Source of the DNA: Cupriavidus phytohabitans
Lineage (GTDB): Bacteria > Pseudomonadota > Gammaproteobacteria > Burkholderiales > Burkholderiaceae
Length of the DNA: 64,000 nucleotides
NCBI RefSeq assembly: GCF_000426345.1
Contig: NZ_AUFE01000001.1
Span: forward strand, 297,061-361,060
Direction: 5' to 3'
The notes beneath the pieces are model-generated. The model worked only from the letters and a program-made list of their open reading frames with translations. It did no database searches and was not told the origin of the DNA. The first letter of the stretch is position 1; each line of letters opens with the position of its first letter. Shown piece by piece: positions 1 to 8,956 of this stretch. The position numbers were made by a program, and so were the translations under genes.

Positions 1-389
1 TCCGAATAGCCCTGGCACCACCAGTCGGTGCAGTCCAGAATGCGCGGCAGGTAGTACGACTTCTGCTGCTCGTTGCCGTACTTCATGATCACGGGCGCCA
101 CCATGGCCACGCCGAACGGCAGCACGCCGGGCGCGCCGACGCGGGCGTTCTCTTCGTCCCAGATATGGCGCTGGGTGGCGTTCCAGCCGGTGCCGCCGAA
201 TTGGACGGGCCAGTGCGGCGCCGACCAGCCCTTGCCGGCGAGGATCTTGTGCCAGCGCACCAGGTCGTCGCGGTTCGGACGGCGGTGGTTGAGAATCTTG
301 CTGCGGATATCCGCCGGCAAGTTGGCTTCGAGCCAGCTACGCACTTCCTCGCGGAAGGCGTTGTCGGACGCCGAGTAGTTGAGATCCAT
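1..389 (-). CDS. acyl-CoA dehydrogenase, N-terminal part (cut by window start)
   Basis: About 129 N-terminal residues are visible and the rest lies beyond the window start. The sequence matches the helical N-terminal domain of FAD-dependent acyl-CoA dehydrogenases: it begins MDLNYSASDNAFREEVRSWL and continues with a GKGWSAPHWPVQFGGTGW stretch and a YYLPRIL segment. Such enzymes oxidise acyl-CoA to enoyl-CoA in fatty acid or branched-chain catabolism; the substrate cannot be told from this fragment. I chose the ATG at 389 because GGAGAC lies just upstream of it. An in-frame ATG at 401 lacks a comparable site. Confidence 0.85.
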   Translation of the reverse strand, partial: MDLNYSASDNAFREEVRSWLEANLPADIRSKILNHRRPNRDDLVRWHKILAGKGWSAPHWPVQFGGTGWNATQRHIWDEENARVGAPGVLPFGVAMVAPVIMKYGNEQQKSYYLPRILDCTDWWCQGYS

Positions 390-486
390 GCCCGTCTCCA
401 TGATGGTGCCGGCATCGTCTCAGGCTGCCGGCGGTTTGTTCTGCCTTGCGCGTCATGCGCCGACAGCAACGGGCACAGGACGCAAT

Positions 487-942
487 TCAGTGAGCCGTCT
501 GCTTCAGCGCATCCGGCACGATAAGCGGGAAAGTCTCGATGCCCTCCTCGGCCAGCGCCTGCACTTCCTCTGGCGAAGCGGAGCCGCGGATGCCGCGTTC
601 CGGCGCTTCGTCATAGTGCATGCGCCTTGCCTCCTCGGCAAAGCGCTCGCCAACGTCCTCGGTCTGGGCCAGCACCTGCTTCACTGCCTTCATGTACAGC
701 GCTTGCAGTGTCGCCGGCGCCGCGGCGGTTGCCGCTTGTTGCGCCGGCTTGGCGGCACCCTTCGGCGCGGTCGCGCCTGACAGGTTCAGGCGCGGCGCGC
801 TGGGTAGCCGCGTCACGGCGTGGTCGCCACAGACCGGGCATTGGACGAGGTCGCGCGCGATTTGCGACTGCGCTTCTTCCTCCGAGGCAAACCAGCCCTC
901 GAAACGATGGTCATGCGCGCAGCGCAGGTCGAGCACCTTCAT
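487..942 (-). CDS. DUF1178 family protein
   Basis: A 151-residue protein of the DUF1178 family, common in proteobacteria and of unknown function. The N-terminus (MKVLDLRCAHDHRFEGWFAS) and a CPVCG motif near residue 35 suggest a small metal-binding, zinc-ribbon-like head. An Ala/Pro-rich linker (about residues 50-75) and an acidic helical tail follow. GGAAAG precedes the ATG, and a credible sigma-70 promoter lies at 968-996. The gene sits between an acyl-CoA dehydrogenase and a Nudix hydrolase on the same strand, which gives no functional clue. Confidence 0.88.
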   Translation of the reverse strand: MKVLDLRCAHDHRFEGWFASEEEAQSQIARDLVQCPVCGDHAVTRLPSAPRLNLSGATAPKGAAKPAQQAATAAAPATLQALYMKAVKQVLAQTEDVGERFAEEARRMHYDEAPERGIRGSASPEEVQALAEEGIETFPLIVPDALKQTAH

Positions 943-967
943 GATCTTTCCAGCCCGTCAAAAGCTA

Positions 968-996
968 TATTATCCGCGAATCGAAATTTTGTGAAC
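968..996 (-). promoter_or_regulatory. sigma-70-like promoter of the DUF1178 gene
   Basis: On the minus strand TTCACA (991-996; 5 of 6 to consensus) and TAATAT (968-973; 4 of 6) are separated by 17 bases, about 25 bases upstream of the DUF1178 start codon. A CGGTCGT/ACGACCG inverted repeat (997-1003 and 1019-1025) abuts the -35 element and may be an operator. Confidence 0.5.
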
Positions 997-1113
997 GGTC
1001 GTGCTAAATTTTCTCGAACGACCGCTCGGAGAACGAACATGCAGTGTTAGGCACATGCGCTCACCACCTTTACACCCAGCTTAGCGCAGTGCGCGCCCCG
1101 CTGCCGAAGCGAG

Positions 1114-1749
1114 TCAGCGCGGCATTGTCTGCTCGCCCGGCTGCCATGCACCGGAAACGACTTTCTCGAGCCAGAACGCGCCGATGATGGTCTTCACATC
1201 CGTGATGCGGCCGCTGCGCACCCAGTCAATCACCTGCCCCACTGGCGTGATGAACGTCTCCAGGAATTCGCCGTCGTCCAGCTGCGCCTCGCCATGCGTC
1301 AGGTCGCGCGCCAGGAAGATGTCGATGAACTCGGTCGAGTAAGAGATGACCGGATGGATGCGCGTCAGGTAGTCCCAGCGTTTGGCCGTATAGCCGGTCT
1401 CTTCCTGCAACTCGCGTTCGCCGCAGCGTTGCGCGCCCTCTTGCGGATCGAGCTTGCCGGCGGGGAATTCCAGCATGACTTCGCCGACCGGATAACGGAA
1501 CTGCCGCTCCATCAGCACGGTGCCGTCGTCGAACAACGGGATCATCATCACGGCGCCCGGATGCACGATGTACTCGCGCCCGGTCTGCTTGCCGTCGGGC
1601 AGGCGGACGATGTCTTGCTTCAGGGTGAGGAATTTGCCGCGATGGACCGTGGCCGAGGCGACGCAGACTTCTTTCAGTGCGTCGTCGTTTCCGGCGGGGT
1701 CGGCGGAATCGGCGAGCGAATGGGTGCCGCGTTGGATCTTGTCGGTCAT
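1114..1749 (-). CDS. nudF: Nudix hydrolase, ADP-ribose pyrophosphatase type
   Basis: A 211-residue Nudix hydrolase. The signature G-x5-E-x7-REUxEExGU is complete at residues 98-120, ending RELQEETGY, so the Mg-binding glutamates are present. Length and the flanking sequence (EYIVHPGAVMMIPLFDDG before the box) match the ADP-ribose pyrophosphatase branch (NudF/YffH-like), which splits ADP-ribose to AMP and ribose 5-phosphate in the cytoplasm. The exact substrate is inferred from family. It lies just downstream of the nuo operon and DUF2818 on the same strand and may be transcribed with them. A slightly shorter N-terminus is possible. Confidence 0.85.
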   Translation of the reverse strand: MTDKIQRGTHSLADSADPAGNDDALKEVCVASATVHRGKFLTLKQDIVRLPDGKQTGREYIVHPGAVMMIPLFDDGTVLMERQFRYPVGEVMLEFPAGKLDPQEGAQRCGERELQEETGYTAKRWDYLTRIHPVISYSTEFIDIFLARDLTHGEAQLDDGEFLETFITPVGQVIDWVRSGRITDVKTIIGAFWLEKVVSGAWQPGEQTMPR

Positions 1750-1792
1750 GGACGCTCCGGAGCAGGCAGGCCCGGCGCCGACAAGACCGGCT

Positions 1793-2101
1793 TCAGGCCG
1801 TGCGGTGTTTGACGAGGTATTGCCAGGTGAAGCCCGGAAAGGCGAACACCAGCATCATGCAGGCGGTGATGGCGTAGAACTGCCAGCCCTGCGGGAAGGC
1901 ATTGCCGAGGCCGGCCTCCACCGCGAAACCGGTGGCACCGGCCACCGCATACCAGGCGATCAGCTCCAGCAGGCGCAGCCACAGCGGCTTGTGCGCCCAC
2001 CGGAGCGGGATCACCATGAACAGGCGCTGGTTCACAAACGGCAGGTTCGCACTGACGAGTGCCAGCAGGATGACAAACCAGCCGCTTGCGGATGCGCTCA
2101 T
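1793..2101 (-). CDS. DUF2818 family small membrane protein
   Basis: A 102-residue hydrophobic protein with three likely membrane segments (about residues 8-26, 42-62 and 74-94) and a basic C-terminus (YLVKHRTA). It matches DUF2818, a betaproteobacterial family of unknown function that typically follows nuoN. Here it starts 13 bases after the nuoN stop, so it is almost certainly co-transcribed with complex I. A role in complex I assembly or stability is plausible from position alone; nothing in the sequence proves it. Confidence 0.85.
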   Translation of the reverse strand: MSASASGWFVILLALVSANLPFVNQRLFMVIPLRWAHKPLWLRLLELIAWYAVAGATGFAVEAGLGNAFPQGWQFYAITACMMLVFAFPGFTWQYLVKHRTA

Positions 2102-2114
2102 GGATATTGGCGGA

Positions 2115-3590
2115 TCAGGAGCCCAGGGTCGAGCGGATGGCCTGGTAGCACAGGTTCATCAGCGCGGCCGGGAAAATGCCCAGCACGATCACAGCGGCGC
2201 CGTTCAGGCTCAGCACCGAGCGCAGGCCGGCAGTCGCTTCCAGCTGCTCTTCGCCAACCGGCTCATCGAAGTACATCAGCTTGACGATGCGCAGATAGTA
2301 GAAGGCGCCGATCAGCGAGAACATCACCGCGACCACGGCCAGCCAGCTCATGCCGGCCTTGATCACCGCATCCAGCACCGCCAGCTTGGCGTAGAAGCCC
2401 ACGGTCGGCGGAATGCCGGCCAGCGAGAACATCATCACCAGCATCAGGAAGGCGAACCACGGGTTGCGGCGCGACATGCCCTTCAGGTCTTCCAGCGTCT
2501 CGGCCTCGAAGCCCTTGCTGGTACGAAGCAGGATGATGCCGAAGGTGCCCAGCGTGGTCAGCAGGTAGGTCACCGAGTAGAACATCGCCGAACTGTACGC
2601 ATCGGCGGCGCCATCAGCCTTGCTGGCCACCACGCCCGACAGCAGGCCCAGCAGCACGAAGCCCATGTGCGAAATGGTCGAGTACGCCAGCATCCGCTTC
2701 AGGTTGGACTGGACGATGGCGGTCAGGTTGCCGATCGCCAGCGAGATGATCGACAGCACCACCAGCATCATCTGCCAATCGTTGGCCAGCGGCAGCAGGC
2801 CTTCCACCAGCACGCGGATGAACAGCGCGAACGCGGCAACCTTCGGGCCGCCCGCGATCAGCAGCGTCACCGCGGTCGGCGAACCCTGGTAGATGTCCGG
2901 GATCCACATGTGGAACGGCGCGGCACCCAGCTTGAACGACAGGCCGGCGACGATGAACACCACGCCGAAGGCCAGCATGGTGGTGTTGACGCGGCCCGAC
3001 TCGACCACGCGGAACACCTCGCCCAGGTTCAGCGAACCGGTGGCGCCGTACATCATCGAGATGCCGTACAGCAGGAAACCCGAAGCCAGCGCGCCCAGCA
3101 CGAAATACTTCATCGCCGATTCAGACGTCACGCGCGACTCGCGGCGCAGCGCCACCAGCGCATACGACGACAGCGACAGCAGTTCCAGGCCCAGGTACAG
3201 GGTCAGGAAGTTGTTGCCGGTGATCATCACGATCTGGCCGCCCAGCGTGAACAGCGCCAGCATGTAGAACTCGCCGGCGAACATGTCGCGATCGGCCAGG
3301 TAGCTGCGCGTATAGACCAGCGTGATGAACAGGCCGGCCGCGCAGAACGCGGACAGCACGTTGGCCATCGGGTCGATCACCACCAGGTTGGAGAACGCAT
3401 AGTGCGTCTCGCCGGCGGCGGCGTTCATGCCGAACCAGACGGTCAGCACCGCCGTGGTCAGCAGCGACAGCGGATAGGCCACGCTCTGCTTGCCCTTGCC
3501 CCGGGCCAGGTCGATCCAGTTGATCGCGGCGATGGCGATCGCCAGGAAGATGATCGGCGCCACGGGGGCGAGTGTCGAGGACGGTTGCAT
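2115..3590 (-). CDS. nuoN: NADH-quinone oxidoreductase subunit N
   Basis: A 491-residue polytopic membrane protein of the antiporter-like NuoL/M/N family, the last of the 14 nuo genes. About 14 membrane segments are predicted. The core contains the conserved stretches GLELLSLSSYALVAL, LSFKLGAAPFHMWIPDIYQG and MLAYSTISHMGFVLLG, which include charged residues of the proton-channel half-structures. It forms one of three proton-pumping modules in the membrane arm of complex I. Length is normal for the family. It follows nuoM by 18 bases. Confidence 0.97.
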   Translation of the reverse strand: MQPSSTLAPVAPIIFLAIAIAAINWIDLARGKGKQSVAYPLSLLTTAVLTVWFGMNAAAGETHYAFSNLVVIDPMANVLSAFCAAGLFITLVYTRSYLADRDMFAGEFYMLALFTLGGQIVMITGNNFLTLYLGLELLSLSSYALVALRRESRVTSESAMKYFVLGALASGFLLYGISMMYGATGSLNLGEVFRVVESGRVNTTMLAFGVVFIVAGLSFKLGAAPFHMWIPDIYQGSPTAVTLLIAGGPKVAAFALFIRVLVEGLLPLANDWQMMLVVLSIISLAIGNLTAIVQSNLKRMLAYSTISHMGFVLLGLLSGVVASKADGAADAYSSAMFYSVTYLLTTLGTFGIILLRTSKGFEAETLEDLKGMSRRNPWFAFLMLVMMFSLAGIPPTVGFYAKLAVLDAVIKAGMSWLAVVAVMFSLIGAFYYLRIVKLMYFDEPVGEEQLEATAGLRSVLSLNGAAVIVLGIFPAALMNLCYQAIRSTLGS

Positions 3591-3608
3591 ATTGATATCT
3601 CTCCCCGA

Positions 3609-5075
3609 TTACAGCTTCGACTGCGCCGCGTGCTGCAGCAGGTTGACCACGGACGGGTGCATCACGTCGGTAAAGGGCTTCGGGTGCAGGCCCATGTACA
3701 GGGTCATGATGGCCAGCAGGCCGAGCATGACGAATTCACGCTTGTTCAGGTCGGCCAGCTCGCGCACATGCTGGTGCACAACGTCGCCGAAGATCACGCG
3801 CTTGACCATCCACAGCGAGTAGGCGGCGCCGAAGATCAGGGCGGTGGCTGCCAGCACGCCGATCCAGAAGTCGAACTTGACCGCACCCAGGATCACCATG
3901 AATTCGCCGACGAAGCCCGAGGTGGCCGGCAGGCCGCAGTTGGCCATCGCAAAGAACACCACCAGCGCCGCGAACTTGGGCATGGTGTTGACCACGCCGC
4001 CGTAGTCGGCGATCTGGCGCGAGTGCACGCGGTCGTACAGTACGCCGATGCAAAGGAACATCGCGCCCGAGATAAAGCCGTGCGAGATCATCTGCACGAT
4101 GCCGCCCTCGATGCCGATGTCGCTGAAGATGAAGAAGCCCAGCGTGACGAAGCCCATGTGGGCGATCGACGAGTACGCCACCAGCTTCTTCATGTCAGCC
4201 TGCACCAGCGCGACCAGGCCGATGTAGATCACCGCGATCAGCGAGATGGTGATGATGAACGGGGCCAGGTAGTGGCTGGCGTCGGGCGCGATCGGCAGCG
4301 AGAACCGCAGGAAGCCGTAGGCGCCCAGCTTCAGCATGATGGCGGCCAGCACCACCGAACCGCCGGTCGGCGCTTCCACGTGGGCGTCAGGCAGCCAGGT
4401 GTGCACCGGCCACATCGGCACCTTGACCGAGAACGCGGCGAAGAAGGCAATGAACAGCACGATCTGCTCGTTCATCGACAGCTTGGCCTGGTGCCATTCC
4501 AGGATCTGGAAGGTGCCGGTCTTGTTGTACAGGTACAGCAGCGCGACCAGCGTCAGCAGCGAGCCCAGCAGCGTGTACAGGAAGAACTTGAAGGCCGCGT
4601 AGACGCGGTTCGCGCCGCCCCACACGCCGATGATGATGTACATCGGGATCAGCGTGGCCTCGAAGAACACGTAGAACAGCATGCCGTCCAGCGCGCAGAA
4701 GACGCCGATCATCAGGCCCGACAGGATCAGGAACGAGGCCATGTATTCAGCCACGCGCTCGGTGATCACTTCCCAGGCCGAGATCACCACGATCACCGTG
4801 ATGAAGGCGGTCAGCACCACGAACCACATCGAGATGCCGTCAACGCCCAGCAGGTACTGGATATTGAAGCGCTCGATCCAGTTCGCTTTTTCCATGAACT
4901 GCATCGCCGCGGTGGCGCGGTCGAAGTGGAATACCAGCGGCAGCGTGACGATAAAGCTGACGATCGAGCCGAACAGCGACATCCACCGCACGAAGCCAGG
5001 GCTACGGTCCGAGCCGAAGGCGAGGATCAGCAGGCCAAAAAAGACAGGCAGCCAGATTGAGAAAGACAGAACCAT
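3609..5075 (-). CDS. nuoM: NADH-quinone oxidoreductase subunit M
   Basis: A 488-residue antiporter-like subunit of complex I with about 14 membrane segments. Diagnostic sequences include YVFFEATLIPMYIIIG, which carries the key membrane glutamate; VKVPMWPVHTWLPDAHVEAP, with the broken-helix lysine region; and KKLVAYSSIAHMGF. It pumps protons in the membrane arm and lies between nuoL and nuoN, in the order common to bacterial nuo operons. Spacing to nuoL is 27 bases. Nothing is truncated. Confidence 0.97.
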   Translation of the reverse strand: MVLSFSIWLPVFFGLLILAFGSDRSPGFVRWMSLFGSIVSFIVTLPLVFHFDRATAAMQFMEKANWIERFNIQYLLGVDGISMWFVVLTAFITVIVVISAWEVITERVAEYMASFLILSGLMIGVFCALDGMLFYVFFEATLIPMYIIIGVWGGANRVYAAFKFFLYTLLGSLLTLVALLYLYNKTGTFQILEWHQAKLSMNEQIVLFIAFFAAFSVKVPMWPVHTWLPDAHVEAPTGGSVVLAAIMLKLGAYGFLRFSLPIAPDASHYLAPFIITISLIAVIYIGLVALVQADMKKLVAYSSIAHMGFVTLGFFIFSDIGIEGGIVQMISHGFISGAMFLCIGVLYDRVHSRQIADYGGVVNTMPKFAALVVFFAMANCGLPATSGFVGEFMVILGAVKFDFWIGVLAATALIFGAAYSLWMVKRVIFGDVVHQHVRELADLNKREFVMLGLLAIMTLYMGLHPKPFTDVMHPSVVNLLQHAAQSKL

Positions 5076-5102
5076 TTCTATGTTTTCCTTACTTGGTGCC
5101 TA

Positions 5103-7190
5103 TCACTTGGTGCCGATCACGCCCGTGATCGTCAGCGTCAGCAGCACCAGCATGCCGACGATCATCGCGAACGCGTAGTGGTAGATGTAGCCCGACTGCA
5201 GGTAGCGGCTGGCCGAAGCGAACGATGCCACCACACGCGCCGCGCCGTTGACGAACAGGCCGTCGATCAGGCTCTGGTCGCCGCCCTTCCACAGGCCGGT
5301 ACCGAGCAGGCGTGCACCGCGGGCGAACACGGCCTGGTTGATGGCGTCCATGTAGTACTTGTTGTCCAGCAGCTTGTACAGGCCCGAGAAGCGGTTCGCG
5401 ATGGCCTCGGGGATATCCGGGCGCTTCATGTAGAAGAACCACGACAGCACGACACCGGCGACGGCCAGCCACAGCACGGGCGTCGTCAGCGAGTGGATCG
5501 CCATCGGCACCCAGCCGTGGAACGCTTCCTTCAGTTCGGCCATGGCGTGGTGGTTCTCACCGACGAAGATCACGTCCTTGAAGGCGATGCCCATCTTGAA
5601 GAAGTTGCCGAACAGCATCGGCTCGATCGCGATGGCGCCGACAATCACCGACGGGATCGCCAGCAGCACCAGCGGCAGGGTCACCACCCACGGCGACTCG
5701 TGCGGCTTCTCGCCGGCGGCCAGGCCATGGTGGTGGTCGTGCGAGACTTCCTCGTCCTCGTGGTCGCCCTCATGGTGCTGGTGCGCATGGTTCTGGCCCC
5801 AGCGCTCCTTGCCGTGGAAGACCAGGAAGTACATGCGGAACGAGTAGAACGCGGTCACGAACACGCCGGCCAGCACGGCGTAGTAGGCAAAGCCCGAACC
5901 GGCGATATGCGACTCGGCCACGGCCTCGATGATCGAGTCCTTGGAATAGAAGCCCGCGAAGAACGGTGTGCCGATCAGCGCCAGCGAACCCACCAGCGAC
6001 GTGATCCAGGTGATCGGCATGTACTTGCGCAGGCCGCCCATGTTGCGGATGTCCTGGTCGTGGTGCATGCCGATGATGACCGAGCCCGCGCCCAGGAACA
6101 GCAGCGCCTTGAAGAAGGCGTGCGTCATCAGGTGGAACACGGCCACCGAGTAGGCCGAGGCGCCCAGCGCCACGGTCATGTAGCCCAGCTGCGACAGCGT
6201 CGAGTACGCGACCACGCGCTTGATGTCGTTCTGGATGATGCCCAGGAAGCCCATGAACAGCGCGGTGATGGCGCCGATCACCAGCACGAACGACAGCGCG
6301 GCATCCGACAGCTCGAACAGCGGCGACATGCGCGCGACCATGAAGATGCCCGCGGTCACCATCGTTGCCGCGTGGATCAGCGCGGAGATCGGGGTGGGAC
6401 CTTCCATCGAGTCAGGCAGCCAGACGTGCAGCGGGAACTGTGCCGACTTGCCCATCGCGCCGATGAACAGGCAGATGCACGCGACCGTGATCATCATCCA
6501 GTCGGTGCCCGGGAAAACCACGGTAGCCAGCTGGTCGCGCGCGGCGAATACTTCGGTGTAGTTCATGCTGCCGCTGTAGGCCAGCAGCAGGCCGATGCCC
6601 AGGATAAAGCCGAAGTCACCCACGCGGTTGACCAGGAACGCCTTCAGGTTGGCGAAGATCGCCGTCGGGCGCGTGTACCAGAAGCCGATCAGCAGGTACG
6701 ACACCAGGCCCACCGCTTCCCAGCCGAAGAACAGCTGCAGGAAGTTGTTGCTCATCACCAGCATCAGCATCGAGAAGGTGAAGAGCGAGATGTAGGCAAA
6801 GAAGCGGTTGTAGCCGGGATCCCCGTCCATGTAGCCGACGGTGTAGATATGCACCATCAGCGAGACGAAGGTCACCACGACCATCATCATCGCGGTCAGC
6901 GAGTCGACCAGGAAGCCGACCTCCATCTTCAGGCTGCCGATGGCCATCCACTCGTAGACGGTGCCGTTGTAGCCGGCGCCGTTCATCACGTCGAGCAGCA
7001 CCATCACAGACAGCACGAAGGAAATAGCCACGCCCAGGATGGTCGCGGAATGCGCCACCATCCGGCCGCCGCGCGACTCCGAGGAAAACAGGTCGAAGAA
7101 CTTGGTACCGAACAGGCCGGCGATTGCTGAGCCGACTAGCGGCGCCAGCGCAATCGCGAGCAGCAGGTTGGGGTTGAGCGTGGTTGCCAT
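5103..7190 (-). CDS. nuoL: NADH-quinone oxidoreductase subunit L
   Basis: A 695-residue distal proton-pumping subunit of complex I. The antiporter-like core is clear (FFGWEAVGLVSYLLIGFWY; AQFPLHVWLPDSMEGPTP; KRVVAYSTLSQLGYM), followed by the extra C-terminal helices that form the long lateral helix in known structures. Between the core and this C-terminal part, at about residues 465-490, is a hydrophilic loop very rich in His, Asp and Glu (several HH and HDHHH runs), which is not catalytic in the known family. It sits between nuoK and nuoM. Confidence 0.97.
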   Translation of the reverse strand: MATTLNPNLLLAIALAPLVGSAIAGLFGTKFFDLFSSESRGGRMVAHSATILGVAISFVLSVMVLLDVMNGAGYNGTVYEWMAIGSLKMEVGFLVDSLTAMMMVVVTFVSLMVHIYTVGYMDGDPGYNRFFAYISLFTFSMLMLVMSNNFLQLFFGWEAVGLVSYLLIGFWYTRPTAIFANLKAFLVNRVGDFGFILGIGLLLAYSGSMNYTEVFAARDQLATVVFPGTDWMMITVACICLFIGAMGKSAQFPLHVWLPDSMEGPTPISALIHAATMVTAGIFMVARMSPLFELSDAALSFVLVIGAITALFMGFLGIIQNDIKRVVAYSTLSQLGYMTVALGASAYSVAVFHLMTHAFFKALLFLGAGSVIIGMHHDQDIRNMGGLRKYMPITWITSLVGSLALIGTPFFAGFYSKDSIIEAVAESHIAGSGFAYYAVLAGVFVTAFYSFRMYFLVFHGKERWGQNHAHQHHEGDHEDEEVSHDHHHGLAAGEKPHESPWVVTLPLVLLAIPSVIVGAIAIEPMLFGNFFKMGIAFKDVIFVGENHHAMAELKEAFHGWVPMAIHSLTTPVLWLAVAGVVLSWFFYMKRPDIPEAIANRFSGLYKLLDNKYYMDAINQAVFARGARLLGTGLWKGGDQSLIDGLFVNGAARVVASFASASRYLQSGYIYHYAFAMIVGMLVLLTLTITGVIGTK

Positions 7191-7248
7191 AGGACGCTTA
7201 TTGGTGTGCGGTCGGTGAGTCTTGGTTATCTGCGTAGTGCGGCACGGA

Positions 7249-7554
7249 TCAGTACTTCAGGGTGTCCATGTCGTCCACGTTGATCGTATCCAGGTTGCGG
7301 AACAGCACGACCAGGATTGCCAGACCGATTGCCGACTCGGCGGCGGCCACCGTAAGGATGAAGAAAACGAAAACCTGACCAGCCAGGTCGCCCAGGTAAT
7401 GCGAGAAGGCGACGAAGTTGATGTTCACTGCAAGCAGCATCAGTTCGATCGCCATCAGCAGCACGATCACGTTCTTGCGGTTCAGGAAGATGCCGACGAT
7501 GCTGATCGCGAACAGGATCGCACCGAGCACGAGGAAGTGGGCGAGAGAGAGCAC
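7249..7554 (-). CDS. nuoK: NADH-quinone oxidoreductase subunit K
   Basis: A 101-residue, three-helix membrane subunit of complex I. It begins [20 protein letters not shown]; the membrane glutamates needed for proton translocation are present in [18 protein letters not shown] and [11 protein letters not shown]. The start codon is GTG, with GGAGAA about 6 bases upstream, which decides the start. It lies between nuoJ and nuoL, as is typical. Confidence 0.96.
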   Translation of the reverse strand: MLSLAHFLVLGAILFAISIVGIFLNRKNVIVLLMAIELMLLAVNINFVAFSHYLGDLAGQVFVFFILTVAAAESAIGLAILVVLFRNLDTINVDDMDTLKY

Positions 7555-7570
7555 AGCGTTTCTCCGGGCT

Positions 7571-8215
7571 TTAGTTCTTATTGGCGGCAGCCGCGGCTTC
7601 CGTCTGCGGGTTCTGGACTTCGGCCTGCATCGGCACCAGGCGCACGCGCTCGTCGCGGCGGGTACGCAGCTGCGCCGACACGTCCTGGGCCTTGGTGTCC
7701 TTGCGGCGGCGCAGGGTCAGCGCCACGGCGGCGATGATGGCCACCAGCAGGATGATGCCGGCCACTTCGAAGGCGTAGATGTAGTCGGTGTAGATCAGCT
7801 TGCCGAGCGCGCCGGTGTTCGTGTAGCCCGGCTCCTGCGACCCGCTGGCGGCCACCGGCGTGGTGGTGCCGATGAAGTTGCGCACCAGCACGATCGCCAT
7901 CTCGGCAATGATCAGCGCGCCCACCACCGAGGCCATCGGCACGTAGGTCCAGAAATCGCGGCGCAGGTGCTCGATATCGATATCGATCATCATCACCACG
8001 AACAGGAACAGCACCATCACCGCGCCGACATAGACCAGCACCAGCAGGATGGCGAGGAATTCCGCCTTGAGCAGCATCCAGATCGCGGCCGCCGTAAAGA
8101 ACGACAGCACGAGGAACAGTGCGGAGTGCACCGGGTTCTTCGCAGTGATGACTTTCAGTGCGGAGAGCACCAGCACCAGCGCAAAGACGTAGAAGATGGT
8201 GGTCGTGAGTTCCAT
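7571..8215 (-). CDS. nuoJ: NADH-quinone oxidoreductase subunit J
   Basis: A 214-residue membrane subunit of complex I with five likely helices. The conserved TM3 region ([21 protein letters not shown]), which forms part of the connection between quinone chemistry and proton pumping, is intact. The C-terminal tail after about residue 170 is charged, then Ala-rich (EAAAAANKN), and extends beyond the core, as in other betaproteobacterial homologues. nuoK begins 16 bases downstream. Confidence 0.96.
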   Translation of the reverse strand: MELTTTIFYVFALVLVLSALKVITAKNPVHSALFLVLSFFTAAAIWMLLKAEFLAILLVLVYVGAVMVLFLFVVMMIDIDIEHLRRDFWTYVPMASVVGALIIAEMAIVLVRNFIGTTTPVAASGSQEPGYTNTGALGKLIYTDYIYAFEVAGIILLVAIIAAVALTLRRRKDTKAQDVSAQLRTRRDERVRLVPMQAEVQNPQTEAAAAANKN

Positions 8216-8390
8216 GGTTCCTATCGGATCCTCTCAGGGCCGTCCGGCACAAGCCATCCCCTTCGGGTGGCCCGCTCCTGCGGCATCCTTGCTTTGGCCC
8301 TCACATTGGAGGGACCGTATTCAAATTCGGTGGCAGCGGCCGCTACGTCTGATACTTTCGGCAGCCCTGCCGTTTGGCGCCTGGCGCCGG

Positions 8391-8882
8391 TCAGCGATAC
8401 TTGGCGTCGGCAGCCTTGGCCGCCGCGATCTGCGGCTCGTAGCGGTCGCCCACTGCCAGCAGCATGTCCTTGGTGAAGTACAGGTCGCCGCGCTTCTCGC
8501 CGTGGTACTCCAGGATCTGCGTTTCCACGATGGCGTCGACCGGGCAAGCCTCTTCGCAGAAACCGCAGAAAATGCACTTGGTCAGGTCGATGTCGTAGCG
8601 GGTGGTACGGCGCGTGCCGTCGTTGCGCACGTCCGACTCGATGGTGATGGCCAGCGCCGGGCACACCGCTTCGCACAGCTTGCAGGCAATGCAGCGCTCT
8701 TCGCCGTTCGGATAGCGGCGCAGCGCGTGCAGGCCACGGAAGCGCGGCGAGATCGGCGTTTTCTCTTCCGGAAACTGGACGGTGACCTTGCGCGCGAAGA
8801 GATAGCGGCCGGTCAGCGCCATGCCCTTGAAGAGTTCCTTCAGGAGCAGGCTGTTGAAGAAGTCCTTGATGGCGAGCAGCAT
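8391..8882 (-). CDS. nuoI: NADH-quinone oxidoreductase subunit I
   Basis: A 163-residue iron-sulphur subunit of the peripheral arm, carrying two [4Fe-4S] clusters (N6a, N6b). Two ferredoxin motifs are complete: [12 protein letters not shown] and [12 protein letters not shown]. The N-terminal amphipathic helix region ([19 protein letters not shown]) likely contacts the membrane. The enzyme passes electrons towards cluster N2 in NuoB. A 175-base gap without a recognisable gene separates it from nuoJ. Confidence 0.97.
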   Translation of the reverse strand: MLLAIKDFFNSLLLKELFKGMALTGRYLFARKVTVQFPEEKTPISPRFRGLHALRRYPNGEERCIACKLCEAVCPALAITIESDVRNDGTRRTTRYDIDLTKCIFCGFCEEACPVDAIVETQILEYHGEKRGDLYFTKDMLLAVGDRYEPQIAAAKAADAKYR

Positions 8883-8956
8883 GACGATTGCTTCCTAGTA
8901 TTTCCACGCGGTGCGCGCTCTGCCGTGTTGCAGGCGGCGCACCGTCGCTTGGCTGT

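Noticed and set aside
1902..5060. A very long plus-strand open frame (over 1000 codons) opposite nuoN and nuoM
   Set aside because: Its product is a His/Gln/Arg/Asp-rich string with no domain, typical of the antisense frame of GC-rich genes; the opposite strand encodes intact complex I subunits.
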